From the NCBI RefSeq assembly GCF_010726765.1, contig NZ_AP022601.1, positions 806,001 to 870,000 of the forward strand: a DNA stretch of 64,000 nt, in the 5' to 3' direction. Position numbers and translations under genes: made by a program. The number at the start of each line of letters is the position of its first letter. Positions within the stretch are counted from its first letter, which is position 1. Below, piece after piece: positions 1-9,508 of the stretch. The notes under the pieces were generated by a model. It was not told where the DNA came from. It saw only the letters and a program-made list of their open reading frames with translations, and did no database searches. This DNA comes from Mycobacterium gallinarum (GTDB lineage Bacteria; Actinomycetota; Actinomycetes; Mycobacteriales; Mycobacteriaceae).

Positions 1-52
1 TCGCGGCCTTCGGCGGTTAAAGGATTCTTAAGATTACTGTAAGGTAACCCGC

Positions 53-1633
53 ATGACGGCTCTCAATGACGCCGAGCGGGCAGCCATGTTTCGCGACGCC
101 GAAGGCGGGGCAAACCGGTCGTTACCTATGAATGTGGGCTACCCCGGCCAGGAGCGAACCGGCAGGTACCCGGCTTGGCTGCCCTCGCGGCGGTTCATCG
201 CCGCGGTCATCGCGATCGGTGGCATGCAGCTGCTTGCCACCATGGACAGCACCGTCGCGATCGTCGCGCTTCCTAAGATCCAAGACGAGCTGAGCCTCTC
301 CGATGCCGGGCGCAGCTGGGTCATCACCGCATACGTCCTGACGTTCGGCGGGCTGATGCTGCTCGGTGGCCGCCTCGGCGACGTCATCGGGCGCAAACGC
401 ACCTTCATCGTCGGCGTCACGCTGTTCACCATCGCCTCGGTGCTGTGCGGTCTCGCCTGGAACGAGGCGACCCTGGTCACCGCTCGGTTGCTGCAGGGTG
501 TGGGCGCGGCGATCGCATCGCCGACCGCCCTTGCGCTGATCGCGACCACCTTCCCGAAGGGACCCGCGCGCAACGCCGCGACTGCGATCTTCGCCGCCAT
601 GACGGGCATCGGATCCGTCATGGGCCTCATCGTCGGCGGCGCGCTGACCGAGGTGTCCTGGCGCTGGGCATTCCTGATCAACATCCCCATCGGGCTGCTG
701 ATGATCCACCTGGCCCGCAAGACGCTGCGCGAAACCCACCGTGAGCGGCTGAAGCTCGACGCCACCGGCGCGATCCTGGCCACACTCGGCTGCACCGCCG
801 CGGTGTTCGCGTTCTCGATGGGGCCCGAGCAGGGCTGGGTGTCGCCGATGACCATCGGCTCCGGTCTGGCCGCCTGCGCGTTCCTGCTGGCGTTCGTCTA
901 CGTCGAGCGCACCGCCGAGAACCCGGTGATGCCGCTGGAACTGTTCAAGGACCGCAACCGCGTTGCGACGTTCGCCGCGGTGTTCCTCGCCGGCGGTGTG
1001 ATGTTCACGCTGACCGTGCTGATCGGCCTGTACGTCCAGGACGTCATGGGCTACAGCCCGCTGCGGGCAGGCGTCGGGTTCATTCCGTTCGTGGTCGCGC
1101 TCGGGATCGGCCTCGGCGTGTCGTCGCAGCTGGTGCAGAAGTTCCCGCCGCGGTGGCTGGTGATCGCCGGTGGCGTGCTGGTGCTCGGTGCGATGATCTA
1201 CGGCTCCACGCTGGATGCCAACATCCCGTACTTCCCGAACCTGGTCATCCCGATCACGATCGGCGGCCTGGGCATCGGGATGATCGTGGTCCCGCTGATG
1301 CTGTCGGCGATCGCCGGCGTCGGCTTCGACCAGATCGGCCCGGTGTCGGCGATCGCGCTGATGCTGCAGAACCTCGGCGGTCCGGTCGTGCTGGCCATCA
1401 TCCAGGCCGTCATCACGTCGCGCACGCTCTACCTGGGCGGTACCAACGGCCCGGTCAAGGACATGGACGCCGCGCAGTTGCACGCCCTGGATCAGGGTTA
1501 TACCTACGGCCTGCTGTGGGTCGCCGCGGTCGCGATCATCGTCGGCGCCGTCGCCCTGTTCATCGGCTACACCGCGGCGCAGGTGGCGCACGCGCAGGAA
1601 GTCAAGGACGCGATCGACCAGGGAGAGCTGTGA
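53..1633 (+). CDS. efpA: EfpA-type MFS drug efflux pump (DHA2 family, 14 TM)
   Basis: A 526-residue integral membrane antiporter of the QacA/EmrB (DHA2) branch of the major facilitator superfamily; M. tuberculosis EfpA is about 530 residues and sits next to proS, as here. Residues 1-45 are a cytoplasmic extension. The first membrane segment holds MQLLATMDSTVAIVALP (58-74) with the conserved acidic D65. Motif A, GGRLGDVIGRKR, is at 105-116. The C-terminus (AHAQEVKDAIDQGEL) matches the EfpA family as I recall it. The ATG at 53 lies 7 nt after TAAGGT (40-45), which suggests leaderless transcription. A near copy follows directly. EfpA is known as a drug-inducible efflux or lipid-transport protein of the inner membrane; the substrate here is not visible from sequence. 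Confidence 0.93.
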   Translation: MTALNDAERAAMFRDAEGGANRSLPMNVGYPGQERTGRYPAWLPSRRFIAAVIAIGGMQLLATMDSTVAIVALPKIQDELSLSDAGRSWVITAYVLTFGGLMLLGGRLGDVIGRKRTFIVGVTLFTIASVLCGLAWNEATLVTARLLQGVGAAIASPTALALIATTFPKGPARNAATAIFAAMTGIGSVMGLIVGGALTEVSWRWAFLINIPIGLLMIHLARKTLRETHRERLKLDATGAILATLGCTAAVFAFSMGPEQGWVSPMTIGSGLAACAFLLAFVYVERTAENPVMPLELFKDRNRVATFAAVFLAGGVMFTLTVLIGLYVQDVMGYSPLRAGVGFIPFVVALGIGLGVSSQLVQKFPPRWLVIAGGVLVLGAMIYGSTLDANIPYFPNLVIPITIGGLGIGMIVVPLMLSAIAGVGFDQIGPVSAIALMLQNLGGPVVLAIIQAVITSRTLYLGGTNGPVKDMDAAQLHALDQGYTYGLLWVAAVAIIVGAVALFIGYTAAQVAHAQEVKDAIDQGEL

Positions 1634-1637
1634 CTTC

Positions 1638-1674
1638 GGTGTAGTTGGTCGCGCACACCGCAACTGACTACACC
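1638..1674 (+). terminator. Stem-loop between the two efpA-like genes
   Basis: Four bases after the efpA stop, GGTGT (1638-1642) pairs with ACACC (1670-1674) and AGTTG (1643-1647) with CAACT (1661-1665), leaving a 4-nt bulge. There is no U tract. It may terminate or attenuate the efpA transcript before the second pump gene, which has its own TAGGCT box at 1690-1695. Confidence 0.45.
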
Positions 1675-1703
1675 CGATTCTCCGGTGGGTAGGCTGGCAA
1701 GCC

Positions 1704-3221
1704 ATGTCTGCGGTGGGCGGTTCCTCGGCGTTCAACGAGGGCATGTCGGACCGGGCCACCACACCGCTGTCGTCATCGGTGTTGGGCCCGGCGATCATCG
1801 CGATCACCGGCATGCAGCTCATGTCGACCCTCGACGGCACCATCGTCATCGTCGCGCTGCCGCGGATGCAGGCCGATCTCGGCCTCTCCGACCCTGGCAA
1901 GAGCTGGGTCATCACCGCTTACGTCCTCGCCTTCGGTGGACTGCTGCTGCTCGGCGGGCGCATCGGCGACGCCATCGGCCACAAACGCGCGTTCCTGTCC
2001 GGTGTCGGCGTGTTCACGATCGCGTCGTTGGTCTGCGGGCTGTCCACCGACGGCGTCACGCTGATCGTCGCGCGTGCAGTGCAGGGCACCGGTGCGGCGA
2101 TCGCCGCTCCGACGGGCCTGGCCCTGATTGCGACGACGTACGCGGTCGGGCAGGCCCGTAATCGCGCGATGGCGGTGTCTGCCGCGATGCAGGGGATCGG
2201 TTCGGTGCTCGGGCTGGTGCTCGGCGGCGGCTTGACCGTCATCTCGTGGCGCTTGGCGTTCCTGATCAACATCCCCATCGGGATCGTGATCATCATCGTC
2301 GCCGTCCTGAAGATCAACGAGACCCATCACGAACGGCTGAAACTCGATGTCACCGGCGCCATCCTGGCCACCCTGGGCTGCACCTCGGCGGTGCTGGTGT
2401 TCACGCAGGGCCCACCGCGCGGCTGGGTCGACCCGTGGGTCATCGGCGCAGGCGTCGCCTCGGCGATCTTTTTCCTCGCGTTCCTGATCGTCGAACGCAC
2501 CGCCGACCACCCGATCGTGCCGTTCTCGGTGTTCGACAACCGCAACCGCGTGATGACCTTCATCTCGCTGTTCCTCGCGGGCGGCGTCATGTTGACGCTC
2601 AGCGTGATGGTCGGCCTGCTCGTGCAGGATGTGCTCGGCTATTCACCGCTGCGCGCGGGCGTGAGTTTCATCCCGTTTGCGGTCGCGTTCGGCATCGGCA
2701 GCATCGTCGCGGCCAAGCTCGCGCCACATGTCGCGCCGCGCTGGCTGATCCTCGGCGGCGGGTTGTTCGTGCTCGCCGCCATGCTCTACGGCTCGACGCT
2801 GGACCGCGACGTCCCGTACTTTCCGGACCTGTTCGGACTCGTCATCGTCGGTGGCTTCGGCATCGGTGCGATCGCGGTGATCCTCCCGTTGTGTGCGATC
2901 GCCGGGGTGGGACCGAAGGAGATCGGCCCGGTGTCGTCGATCACGCTGATGGTGCAGAACCTCGGTGGTCCGGTGGTGCTGGTCGTGATCCAGGCGGTGC
3001 AGACCTCCCGCACGCTCTATCTCGGCGGCACGACGGGACCGGTCAAGGACATGACCCCCGCGCAGCTTGATGCGCTGGGCTACGGCTACACCTACTCGTT
3101 GCTCTGGGTGGCGGGCGTTGCGGTGATCGTCGGCGTCACGGCGTTCTGGATCGGATTCTCGGCACGCCAGATCGCGGCCGCCCAGCACACCCGCGAGGCG
3201 GTGGAGGCGGGCGAGCTCTAA
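1704..3221 (+). CDS. EfpA-like MFS transporter, tandem paralogue
   Basis: A 505-residue DHA2-family pump that is clearly a paralogue of the gene just upstream. Both share the segment KSWVITAYVLAFGG (RSWVITAYVLTFGG in the first copy), motif A (GGRIGDAIGHKR, 84-95), the TSRTLYLGG stretch near the C-terminus and the ending ..AGEL/..QGEL. The long N-terminal extension of EfpA is shortened. The acidic residue in TM1 is kept (STLDGTIVIVALP, 41-53). ATG 1704 lies 8 nt after TAGGCT (1690-1695), so it is probably transcribed on its own and leaderless. Tandem duplication is inferred from similarity and adjacency; substrate divergence between the copies is possible but cannot be seen. Confidence 0.9.
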   Translation: MSAVGGSSAFNEGMSDRATTPLSSSVLGPAIIAITGMQLMSTLDGTIVIVALPRMQADLGLSDPGKSWVITAYVLAFGGLLLLGGRIGDAIGHKRAFLSGVGVFTIASLVCGLSTDGVTLIVARAVQGTGAAIAAPTGLALIATTYAVGQARNRAMAVSAAMQGIGSVLGLVLGGGLTVISWRLAFLINIPIGIVIIIVAVLKINETHHERLKLDVTGAILATLGCTSAVLVFTQGPPRGWVDPWVIGAGVASAIFFLAFLIVERTADHPIVPFSVFDNRNRVMTFISLFLAGGVMLTLSVMVGLLVQDVLGYSPLRAGVSFIPFAVAFGIGSIVAAKLAPHVAPRWLILGGGLFVLAAMLYGSTLDRDVPYFPDLFGLVIVGGFGIGAIAVILPLCAIAGVGPKEIGPVSSITLMVQNLGGPVVLVVIQAVQTSRTLYLGGTTGPVKDMTPAQLDALGYGYTYSLLWVAGVAVIVGVTAFWIGFSARQIAAAQHTREAVEAGEL

Positions 3222-3247
3222 GCGCGCGCCGGTCGTGGCAGCTTTCT

Positions 3248-5857
3248 TCAGCGCCCGTGCAGAATGGCGATCAGCTGTTCACGGCTGTTGGCCCCGACAC
3301 GTTGCGAGGCGCGGAACAGGTGACCTTCGACAGACCGTCGCGACATCGTGAGGCGATCAGCGATTTCCTTATTCGAAAGCCCTTGTGCGGCAAGCGATAT
3401 GATCTCGTGCTGTCGGTCGGTGAATAGTTTAGGCGTGGCTGCGGCGCGCGGAGCCGGGGTTCGGACGCCTTGGCACTGTGCGGCGAGGCGCTCGACGGTG
3501 GCGGACGCGTTCATTGCCGAACCGCGTAATCCGCTCCGCTGATAGATGACGACGGCTTGGGCCGCGGCGTCGACCGCAGCGAGTCGGTCACCGAATTCTT
3601 CGTAGTGGCGGGACGCGCCGAGCAAGCCGTCGCCATCCTCGGCGGCCAGAGCGGCAGCGTGGGTTGCAGCGGCGGCCGCACGAGGTCCGGCGACGTCGTT
3701 GGCCAGTTCGGCCAGCCGTGCGGCCGTGGTGCGGTCGCCGAATTGGGTCGCTGTCTGCAACAGCATCACCTCCCAGGCGGGTCGGCGCAGGCTGCGCTCG
3801 CGCTCGGCGGCGTCCCGGATGATCGAAATCGCCGTCGTGGTGGCGCCTTCGGCGGCACATACCCAGGCCTCGGCAATCGATTTCGCCGAGTCCCACTTGC
3901 GTGCGTCAGTGTCCCGATCCCACCACTCAAGCGCGGTGAACTCACGTCGCGCGTCGATTGCGTTGCCGGCCATACCCGTCACGGTGGCTAGCCATGATCG
4001 GGCGAAGGCCTTCAACATCTGGCCAAGGCCACCGCTTTCCAGGTGCGCGACCGTCTCTTGCAGCGAGAGTTGGGCCACCGGGAGATCGCCGTGACCAATC
4101 GCCGACATGGCGGTGAAAAAACTGCGCCAGGACTGCTGGAACGGAACGTCGATCGTGTCGCCTCGGATTTCCTCGATCATGTTGTCGGACTTGGTAAGTG
4201 CGCCTGCGAGCCAGTACGCGGTGACTTGGAATGTCGCTAGCGGAAGGCGCAGATGCGAGGCCTCCGCGGACGTCTCTGCCAGCCGGTATCCCGACTCCGC
4301 CGTTGGTTCGAACTCGTCGATGCGGCCGAGATCGCCCAGTCCGGAAACCACCGTCCAGATCAGAAACATCCGAGCCATACCGCTGGCGGGTGGATCGGCG
4401 AGTATTTCAGCGGCTCGCTCGGCAGCGGCGGCGGAGTGCCCGCGCACGAGGTCGATGAACGCCCGTACTGCGCTGGAAATCGCTTGCGCCCCTTCATCGT
4501 CACCGGGCACCGCCTCAGCGAGTTCTCGTTCGGCGCTCGCGACGTCACCGAGGCTGGCGGCGAAGTTCATCGCGCGCAGAATGGCGATCTGCGCTCGGAT
4601 CGGGGCCTCCGTTTCGCCGGCGAGTTCGGCCAGGATGGCCTCCGAGTCAGTCCCACGCTCCTGCCACGTGATTGCCATCGCTTCGATGAGCTTGGCTTCC
4701 AGTCCGCCGCCGACTGACACGGCCCGCTCGGCCAAGGTCTCTGCGAGCCGCAGGTCGCCGAGTTGCATGGCGGCCGACGCCGCGGCGAGAAGAACTGCGA
4801 TGTCGGGCGCGAGGTTCGAGTCGATCATCAGCGCTGCGCGCCGCACCAACTGTCTGGGGTCGACGGAGTCTTTTCGGGCGAGCTCGGTGGCGATCCGTCC
4901 GCGGAGTCGCCGCATCTGCACGGTGCCGGTGTGCGTGACGTCGCACAGCATGGGGTGAGCCAGCCGCACAGAGGTGGGACGCACGCTGGTGTCGACGCTT
5001 ATCAGCCCGAGTGATTCGGCTTGGGCCAGCGCATCGGAGTCGGCGATGGTCTCCAGGATGTCGCTCTCCAAGGGCTCGGCCACGGCGAGTGCGCCGAGTA
5101 CATCGCGGACCGCATCCGGCGCCTGCGCGATCCGGGCCTCGAGCAACTCGGCCAGCGTGGAGGACAGCCGAGGATGCCCGTCCCACAGCCACACCCCCGA
5201 GCGCAGCGTCATCCGGTTGGCACGCACCTCGTTGTCAAGCAGATGCCGAAGGTACAGCGCATTGCCTTGGGTGTACTGCCAAAGGCGTTGTGCGCTGAAG
5301 GAATCGACCGGACCGCCGAGCACCTGGCCCACCAGGCTGCCGATCTCTGACGGCGATAAAGGTTGTAGTTCAAGGCGTTCGAGATGATGGTCTTTCCAGA
5401 TGGCGGTGATGGCATCGGGAGTCTGTTCTTTCGAGCGGATCGTCAAGATGACCGTGGCAAGACGGCGTGTGATGAGTTGGTGGACGGTGAACGCCGAAAG
5501 GTCGTCCAACAGATGCGCGTCGTCGACGCCGATGACCACGTCGCTGTGCTGGGCGTCGCCGACGACGCCGTCGATCACTTCGCGGACCCGCCGCAGCGGG
5601 TCGGGGCCGAAGTCGCTGGCGATGTCGGCAAATGCGCCAAGCGGAACGCTGCGTGCCGATGTGGTGCCGACGATCCAGTGCGAGCGCGTACCACGGCGAC
5701 TGCACCTGTCCACGGCTTCGCGCGCGACCCGCGTCTTGCCGACACCCGCCGGGCCGGAGAGCACGATTCCGCGGGAGCGATCTGCCGCCGGTTCGGTGGC
5801 CTCGGCGATCACCGCGAGTTCCTCGGCGCGCCCGACCATGGGCCACTGGCGGATCAC
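3248..5857 (-). CDS. Large ATP-binding LuxR-family (LAL) transcriptional regulator
   Basis: An 869-residue protein with an N-terminal AAA/STAND ATPase and a C-terminal LuxR DNA-binding domain. Walker A is GPAGVGKT (35-42) and Walker B is VVIGVDDAH (107-115). A long alpha-helical, TPR-like middle follows. The HTH lies in about 812-869, with LSNKEIADRLTMSRRSVEGH as the recognition region. Such LAL proteins (MalT-like) use ATP and an inducer to activate transcription. GTG 5857 follows TAAAAT by 6 nt on the minus strand, so the message is probably leaderless. It converges on the efpA paralogue with a 26-bp gap and diverges from the PGRS-like gene; its targets are unknown. Confidence 0.88.
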   Translation of the reverse strand: MIRQWPMVGRAEELAVIAEATEPAADRSRGIVLSGPAGVGKTRVAREAVDRCSRRGTRSHWIVGTTSARSVPLGAFADIASDFGPDPLRRVREVIDGVVGDAQHSDVVIGVDDAHLLDDLSAFTVHQLITRRLATVILTIRSKEQTPDAITAIWKDHHLERLELQPLSPSEIGSLVGQVLGGPVDSFSAQRLWQYTQGNALYLRHLLDNEVRANRMTLRSGVWLWDGHPRLSSTLAELLEARIAQAPDAVRDVLGALAVAEPLESDILETIADSDALAQAESLGLISVDTSVRPTSVRLAHPMLCDVTHTGTVQMRRLRGRIATELARKDSVDPRQLVRRAALMIDSNLAPDIAVLLAAASAAMQLGDLRLAETLAERAVSVGGGLEAKLIEAMAITWQERGTDSEAILAELAGETEAPIRAQIAILRAMNFAASLGDVASAERELAEAVPGDDEGAQAISSAVRAFIDLVRGHSAAAAERAAEILADPPASGMARMFLIWTVVSGLGDLGRIDEFEPTAESGYRLAETSAEASHLRLPLATFQVTAYWLAGALTKSDNMIEEIRGDTIDVPFQQSWRSFFTAMSAIGHGDLPVAQLSLQETVAHLESGGLGQMLKAFARSWLATVTGMAGNAIDARREFTALEWWDRDTDARKWDSAKSIAEAWVCAAEGATTTAISIIRDAAERERSLRRPAWEVMLLQTATQFGDRTTAARLAELANDVAGPRAAAAATHAAALAAEDGDGLLGASRHYEEFGDRLAAVDAAAQAVVIYQRSGLRGSAMNASATVERLAAQCQGVRTPAPRAAATPKLFTDRQHEIISLAAQGLSNKEIADRLTMSRRSVEGHLFRASQRVGANSREQLIAILHGR

Positions 5858-5995
5858 CGGCGAATTTTAACTGGGACCGCCGTCCAGCTGCGGCGGCGGC
5901 ACGACGCGTACCTCATTGCGGAGATGGTGACGTGGCAAAGGTGAGGTAACCGACTACTCCAGCCGGCCCGGCGCAGCGAATTTACGCTCCCTGGC

Positions 5996-6577
5996 ATGTC
6001 GAAGCGTGCACGGAAGTCGTCACCGACCCAGTTCCGGATGCTCACCGCGGCGTTGGCTACCGGCAGCGTGGTTGCCGCCGGCGCCGCACTGGCCGGAACC
6101 CAGCCCGAGCCAGTCGCGCCTGCCAAGCCGGCCGCGCTGGCGCGCACGGCCCCGGCCCTGGTCGGGTTGCAGATCCCGACGCCGAACACCCTGCTGACCG
6201 CCGTCACTGGAACATGGACCACCGGAGCGTCAGGTGGCGGGGTGAACTCGTCGGGGGCAGGTCTGTTCGGCGCGCTGACCGGGTTCGTGCCCTCGGCGAG
6301 CGGGCTCACGTCGGCCGCTGCGTCCACCGCGCGTACGTCATCGAATGCGTCGGTGCCCCTCGCCCTCGCCGGCGCGACGCCCACCGGCGAGCGCTTACCC
6401 AGCGCTGTGTCCGACGCGAGGGACCGCATCCCTCCGGCGTTCGCGCGGACCCAACAGCTCGCGCTCATCGGCAATACCGACCTCGTGCTCGCGCGCATCC
6501 TCGGCCTGCCGGCGCAGATTCAGGCCAACCCGCTGAACATGATCGGACCCGGAGCTGGCTCATCGGCGACGCCGTGA
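5996..6577 (+). CDS. PGRS-like secreted protein, N-terminal part (frame-split gene)
   Basis: A 193-residue frame that starts with a signal peptide: basic MSKRARKSS, then a hydrophobic Ala/Gly/Val segment at about 15-35. It runs through a low-complexity Ala/Pro/Thr region and a conserved-looking LPAQIQANPLNMIGPG segment, then ends at TGA 6575-6577. In mycobacterial PGRS-type proteins such an IGPG segment normally runs into WLIGDG.. and the glycine repeats. Here WLIGDAV lies in the next frame (from 6556), so the gene looks interrupted by a one-base loss near 6551-6558, or is read by -1 frameshifting. ATG 5996 lies 7 nt after TACGCT (5983-5988). No PE domain is present. Confidence 0.7.
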   Translation: MSKRARKSSPTQFRMLTAALATGSVVAAGAALAGTQPEPVAPAKPAALARTAPALVGLQIPTPNTLLTAVTGTWTTGASGGGVNSSGAGLFGALTGFVPSASGLTSAAASTARTSSNASVPLALAGATPTGERLPSAVSDARDRIPPAFARTQQLALIGNTDLVLARILGLPAQIQANPLNMIGPGAGSSATP

Positions 6578-7692
6578 CGGCTGGCGCCGCCGGTGGCTTC
6601 CTCATCGGCAACGGCGCCGATGGCGTGGCGCCGGGCCAGAACGGCGGACACGGCGGCATCCTTGTCGGCAACGGCGGCAACGGCGCGAACGGTGGGCCCG
6701 GCCAGGACGGTGGCGACGGCGGATCGGCAGGCCTGCTGCGGGGTAACGGGGGCTACGGCGGTATCGGTGGCGACGCCACAGGGATCACCGGTGGGACGGC
6801 CGGCGATGGCGGCAACGGTGGTTCCGCACCAAACGGGGTGGGCGGCGACGGCGGCCACGGCGGCAACGCCGGCACGATCAGAATCATCAACGGCGAACGG
6901 GTCGAGAATACCCTTCGCGGGCCCGCGACCGGCGGCAATGGCGGCAACGGCGGCGACGGCGGGCTCGACGGCGGCGAAGGTGGCAACGGCGGCAGCGCCG
7001 CAACCACCGACGGTGACGCCACCGCCGGCAGCGGCGGCAATGGCGGCGATAGCACTTCTGGCTGGGGCGGCGACGGCGGCAACGCCGGCCTGATCGCAGC
7101 CACCACCGGCCTGGGCGCCACTGCCACCGGCGGCAGCGGTGGTGACGGTGGCGACGGCGGCATCCGCGACGGCATGGGTACCCGCGGTGGAAACGGCGGG
7201 AACGGTAGCAACAGCGTCGTCAGCTCGAGGGGCGACGCGGTCGGTGGTGACGGTGGCGACGGCGGCGACGCGGTGCGCGGCAGCGGCGGCGATGGTGGAA
7301 ACGCCTCCTCGCACGGTGATTTCGCAGAAGGAGTCTTCGCGGACGGCAACGCCTCCGGCGGTGATGGCGGAGACGGCGGCACCGGCAACGGCGGCTTCGT
7401 TTCGTCGGGCGATGGTGGCGACGGCGGCCGGGCCGGGGCCGGTGGCTTCGGCGGCGGCAGTGGCGTCACCAATCCAGTAGCCACCGGCGGGGACGGCGGC
7501 CGCGGCGGCGATGGTGGTCCTGGGGTCGGGGGCGGGGACGGCGGCAACGGCGGTGACGCCACCAATCCCATCGGCCACGCGTTCGGCGGCGACGGTGGCG
7601 ACGGCGGCACACCGAGTGGCGACGGCGGAACCGGCGGCACCGCCACCGGCACCGCGGGCAGCTCTGACGGCAACGACGGCGCCGACGGGTAA
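6574..7692 (+). CDS. PGRS-like glycine-rich repeat domain (second half of the split gene)
   Basis: If counted from GTG 6574, which overlaps the upstream TGA as GTGA, this is 372 residues. It is almost entirely GGxGGxGG repeats (NGGxGG, GDGGDGG) and contains no cysteine or catalytic motif. The frame is open upstream to 6214, and the residues just before the GTG, WLIGDA, fit the upstream protein's end in sense. The domain is therefore most simply the C-terminal part of the gene that starts at 5996. PGRS-type proteins are cell-surface or exported in mycobacteria; the function of this one is unknown. An alternative is a separate translationally coupled ORF, but it has no export signal of its own. 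Confidence 0.6.
   Translation: MTAGAAGGFLIGNGADGVAPGQNGGHGGILVGNGGNGANGGPGQDGGDGGSAGLLRGNGGYGGIGGDATGITGGTAGDGGNGGSAPNGVGGDGGHGGNAGTIRIINGERVENTLRGPATGGNGGNGGDGGLDGGEGGNGGSAATTDGDATAGSGGNGGDSTSGWGGDGGNAGLIAATTGLGATATGGSGGDGGDGGIRDGMGTRGGNGGNGSNSVVSSRGDAVGGDGGDGGDAVRGSGGDGGNASSHGDFAEGVFADGNASGGDGGDGGTGNGGFVSSGDGGDGGRAGAGGFGGGSGVTNPVATGGDGGRGGDGGPGVGGGDGGNGGDATNPIGHAFGGDGGDGGTPSGDGGTGGTATGTAGSSDGNDGADG
6604..7689 (+). repeat. Degenerate GGC-rich (PGRS-type) repeat tract
   Basis: About 1.1 kb of imperfect 9-nt-scale units of the form GGCGGCAAC / GGCGACGGC, encoding GGN/GDG triplets. It is the coding repeat of the split glycine-rich protein. Such tracts are prone to slippage and recombination and create long shadow frames on the other strand. 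Confidence 0.85.
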
Positions 7693-7740
7693 CGCGGCCG
7701 CGGCAACCTCACCCGACAGCGCTCACTAAGGTTGTCGGCT

Positions 7741-9483
7741 GTGATCACCCGCATGTCGCAGCTGTTCCTGCGCACCCTGCGTGACGACCCCGCCGACGCC
7801 GAGGTTGCCAGCCACAAGTTGTTGATCAGGGCCGGCTACGTCCGCCCGATCGGCCCGGGGCTGTACAGCTGGCTGCCGCTGGGTCTGCGGGTGCTGCGCA
7901 AGATCGAGGCGGTCGTCCGCGCCGAGATGAACCGTATCGGCGGGCAGGAGATTCTGTTCCCCGCGCTGCTGCCCAAGGCGCCCTACGAGGTCACCAACCG
8001 CTGGACCGAATACGGCGACGGCGTCTTCCGGCTGCAAGACCGCAGACGCAACGACTACATGCTGGGGCCGACGCACGAAGAGTTCTTCACCACGACGGTC
8101 AAGGGGGAGTACAGCAGCTACAAGGATTTCCCGCTGCTGCTGTTCCAAATCCAGACGAAGTACCGCGACGAGGCGCGCCCGCGAGCAGGCATCCTGCGGG
8201 GCCGTGAGTTCGTCATGAAGGATTCGTATTCGTTCGACGTCGACGACGACGGACTGCGGACGCAGTATCAGGCGCATCGCGCTGCGTACCAACGCATCTT
8301 CGACACGCTGGGCGTGGAGTACGTGATCGTCTCGGCGGTGTCCGGCGCCATGGGCGGCAGTGCGTCCGAGGAGTTCCTGGCCGAAAGCGACATCGGTGAG
8401 GACACGTTCGTGCGCTGCGATGAATCCGGCTACGCCGCCAACGTGGAGGCCGTCACGACGGCGGTCCCGGATGCGCTGCCGATCGAGGGTCAGCCCGACG
8501 CCACGGTGTACGACACCCCGGACACGCCGACGATCGCGACGCTCGTCGCTTGGGCCAACTCGGTGCTGGACCGCGAGGTCACCGCCGCGGACACGCTCAA
8601 GAACGTGATGCTGAAGACCCGGGTGCCCGGTGGTGACTGGGAGCTGTTGGCCGTCGGCGTGCCCGGCGATCGCGAGGTCGACGACAAGCGATTGGGCGCC
8701 GCGCTGGAACCGGCCGAGTACGCGCTGCTCGACGACGCCGACTTCGCCAAGCACCCGTTCCTGGCCAAAGGCTATATCGGCCCGAAAGCGTTGCTGGCCA
8801 ACAAAGTTCGGTTCCTGGTCGACCCCAGGGTGGTCGACGGCACGTCGTGGATCACCGGCGCCGACGAACCGGGTAAGCACGTGGTGGGCCTGGTCGCCGG
8901 ACGGGACTTCGTCGCCGACGGCACGATCGAGGCGGCCGAGGTACGCGACGGTGATCCGTCACCCGACGGCGCAGGACCCCTGGTGTCGGCCCGCGGCATC
9001 GAGATCGGCCACATATTCCAGTTGGGCCGCAAGTACACCGACGCGTTCGAGGCCGACGTGCTCGGCGAGAACGGTAAGCCGGTGCGCCTGACCATGGGGT
9101 CCTACGGCATCGGGGTGTCGCGGCTGGTCGCGGTGATCGCCGAACAGCACCACGACGAGCTGGGCCTGCGCTGGCCGTCGTCGGTGTCCCCGTTCGATCT
9201 CCACGTCGTCATCGCCAACAAGGACGACGCCGCCCGCGCCGGCGCCGAGGAACTGGCCACCGCGTTGGACGCCCAAGGTCTTGAGCTGCTGCTCGATGAC
9301 CGGAAAGCCTCGCCAGGAATCAAATTCAAGGACGCCGAGCTACTCGGTGTGCCGTGGATCGTGGTGGTCGGCCGCGGCTGGGCCGACGGCGTCGTGGAGT
9401 TACGCAACCGGTTCACCGGCGAAAACCGGGAAATCTCAATCGAAAACGCGGCCAACGACATTGCGACGGCACTGAGAACCTGA
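7741..9483 (+). CDS. proS: Prolyl-tRNA synthetase
   Basis: A class II aminoacyl-tRNA synthetase of the bacterial ProS type (580 residues) that charges tRNA-Pro in the cytoplasm. Visible marks are [19 protein letters not shown], the motif-2 segment [16 protein letters not shown], an editing (INS) domain around 225-400 containing KNVMLKTR, and [16 protein letters not shown] in the anticodon-binding C-terminus. I chose GTG 7741 ([12 protein letters not shown]..) over TTG 7732 because it matches the mycobacterial N-terminus and lies 8 nt after TAAGGT (7727-7732), a leaderless arrangement. It stands alone on the plus strand, upstream of the convergent ferritin-like/lipoprotein pair. Confidence 0.96.
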   Translation: MITRMSQLFLRTLRDDPADAEVASHKLLIRAGYVRPIGPGLYSWLPLGLRVLRKIEAVVRAEMNRIGGQEILFPALLPKAPYEVTNRWTEYGDGVFRLQDRRRNDYMLGPTHEEFFTTTVKGEYSSYKDFPLLLFQIQTKYRDEARPRAGILRGREFVMKDSYSFDVDDDGLRTQYQAHRAAYQRIFDTLGVEYVIVSAVSGAMGGSASEEFLAESDIGEDTFVRCDESGYAANVEAVTTAVPDALPIEGQPDATVYDTPDTPTIATLVAWANSVLDREVTAADTLKNVMLKTRVPGGDWELLAVGVPGDREVDDKRLGAALEPAEYALLDDADFAKHPFLAKGYIGPKALLANKVRFLVDPRVVDGTSWITGADEPGKHVVGLVAGRDFVADGTIEAAEVRDGDPSPDGAGPLVSARGIEIGHIFQLGRKYTDAFEADVLGENGKPVRLTMGSYGIGVSRLVAVIAEQHHDELGLRWPSSVSPFDLHVVIANKDDAARAGAEELATALDAQGLELLLDDRKASPGIKFKDAELLGVPWIVVVGRGWADGVVELRNRFTGENREISIENAANDIATALRT

Positions 9484-9508
9484 GCGCCGCCCTCGCGCCA
9501 GGCGGGGT

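Noticed and set aside
122..1915. Long minus-strand frame opposite efpA (597 codons)
   Set aside because: It is Arg/Asp/His-rich shadow coding of a GC-rich gene with no domain and no start signal; the plus-strand MFS gene explains the sequence.
6604..7689. Possible CRISPR array from regular short repeats
   Set aside because: The units are degenerate and coding; there are no constant repeats with unique spacers and no cas genes.
7732..7740. TTG 7732 as proS start
   Set aside because: GTG 7741 fits both mycobacterial ProS N-termini and the TAAGGT spacing; the TTG overlaps that -10 box.
7693..7740. T-box or other riboswitch before proS
   Set aside because: The gap is only 48 bp and the promoter points to a leaderless start, leaving no room for a T-box.
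6753..7817. Proline-rich minus-strand frame opposite the PGRS tract
   Set aside because: The GGC repeats read as PPSPP on the other strand; it is a mirror of the glycine repeats.
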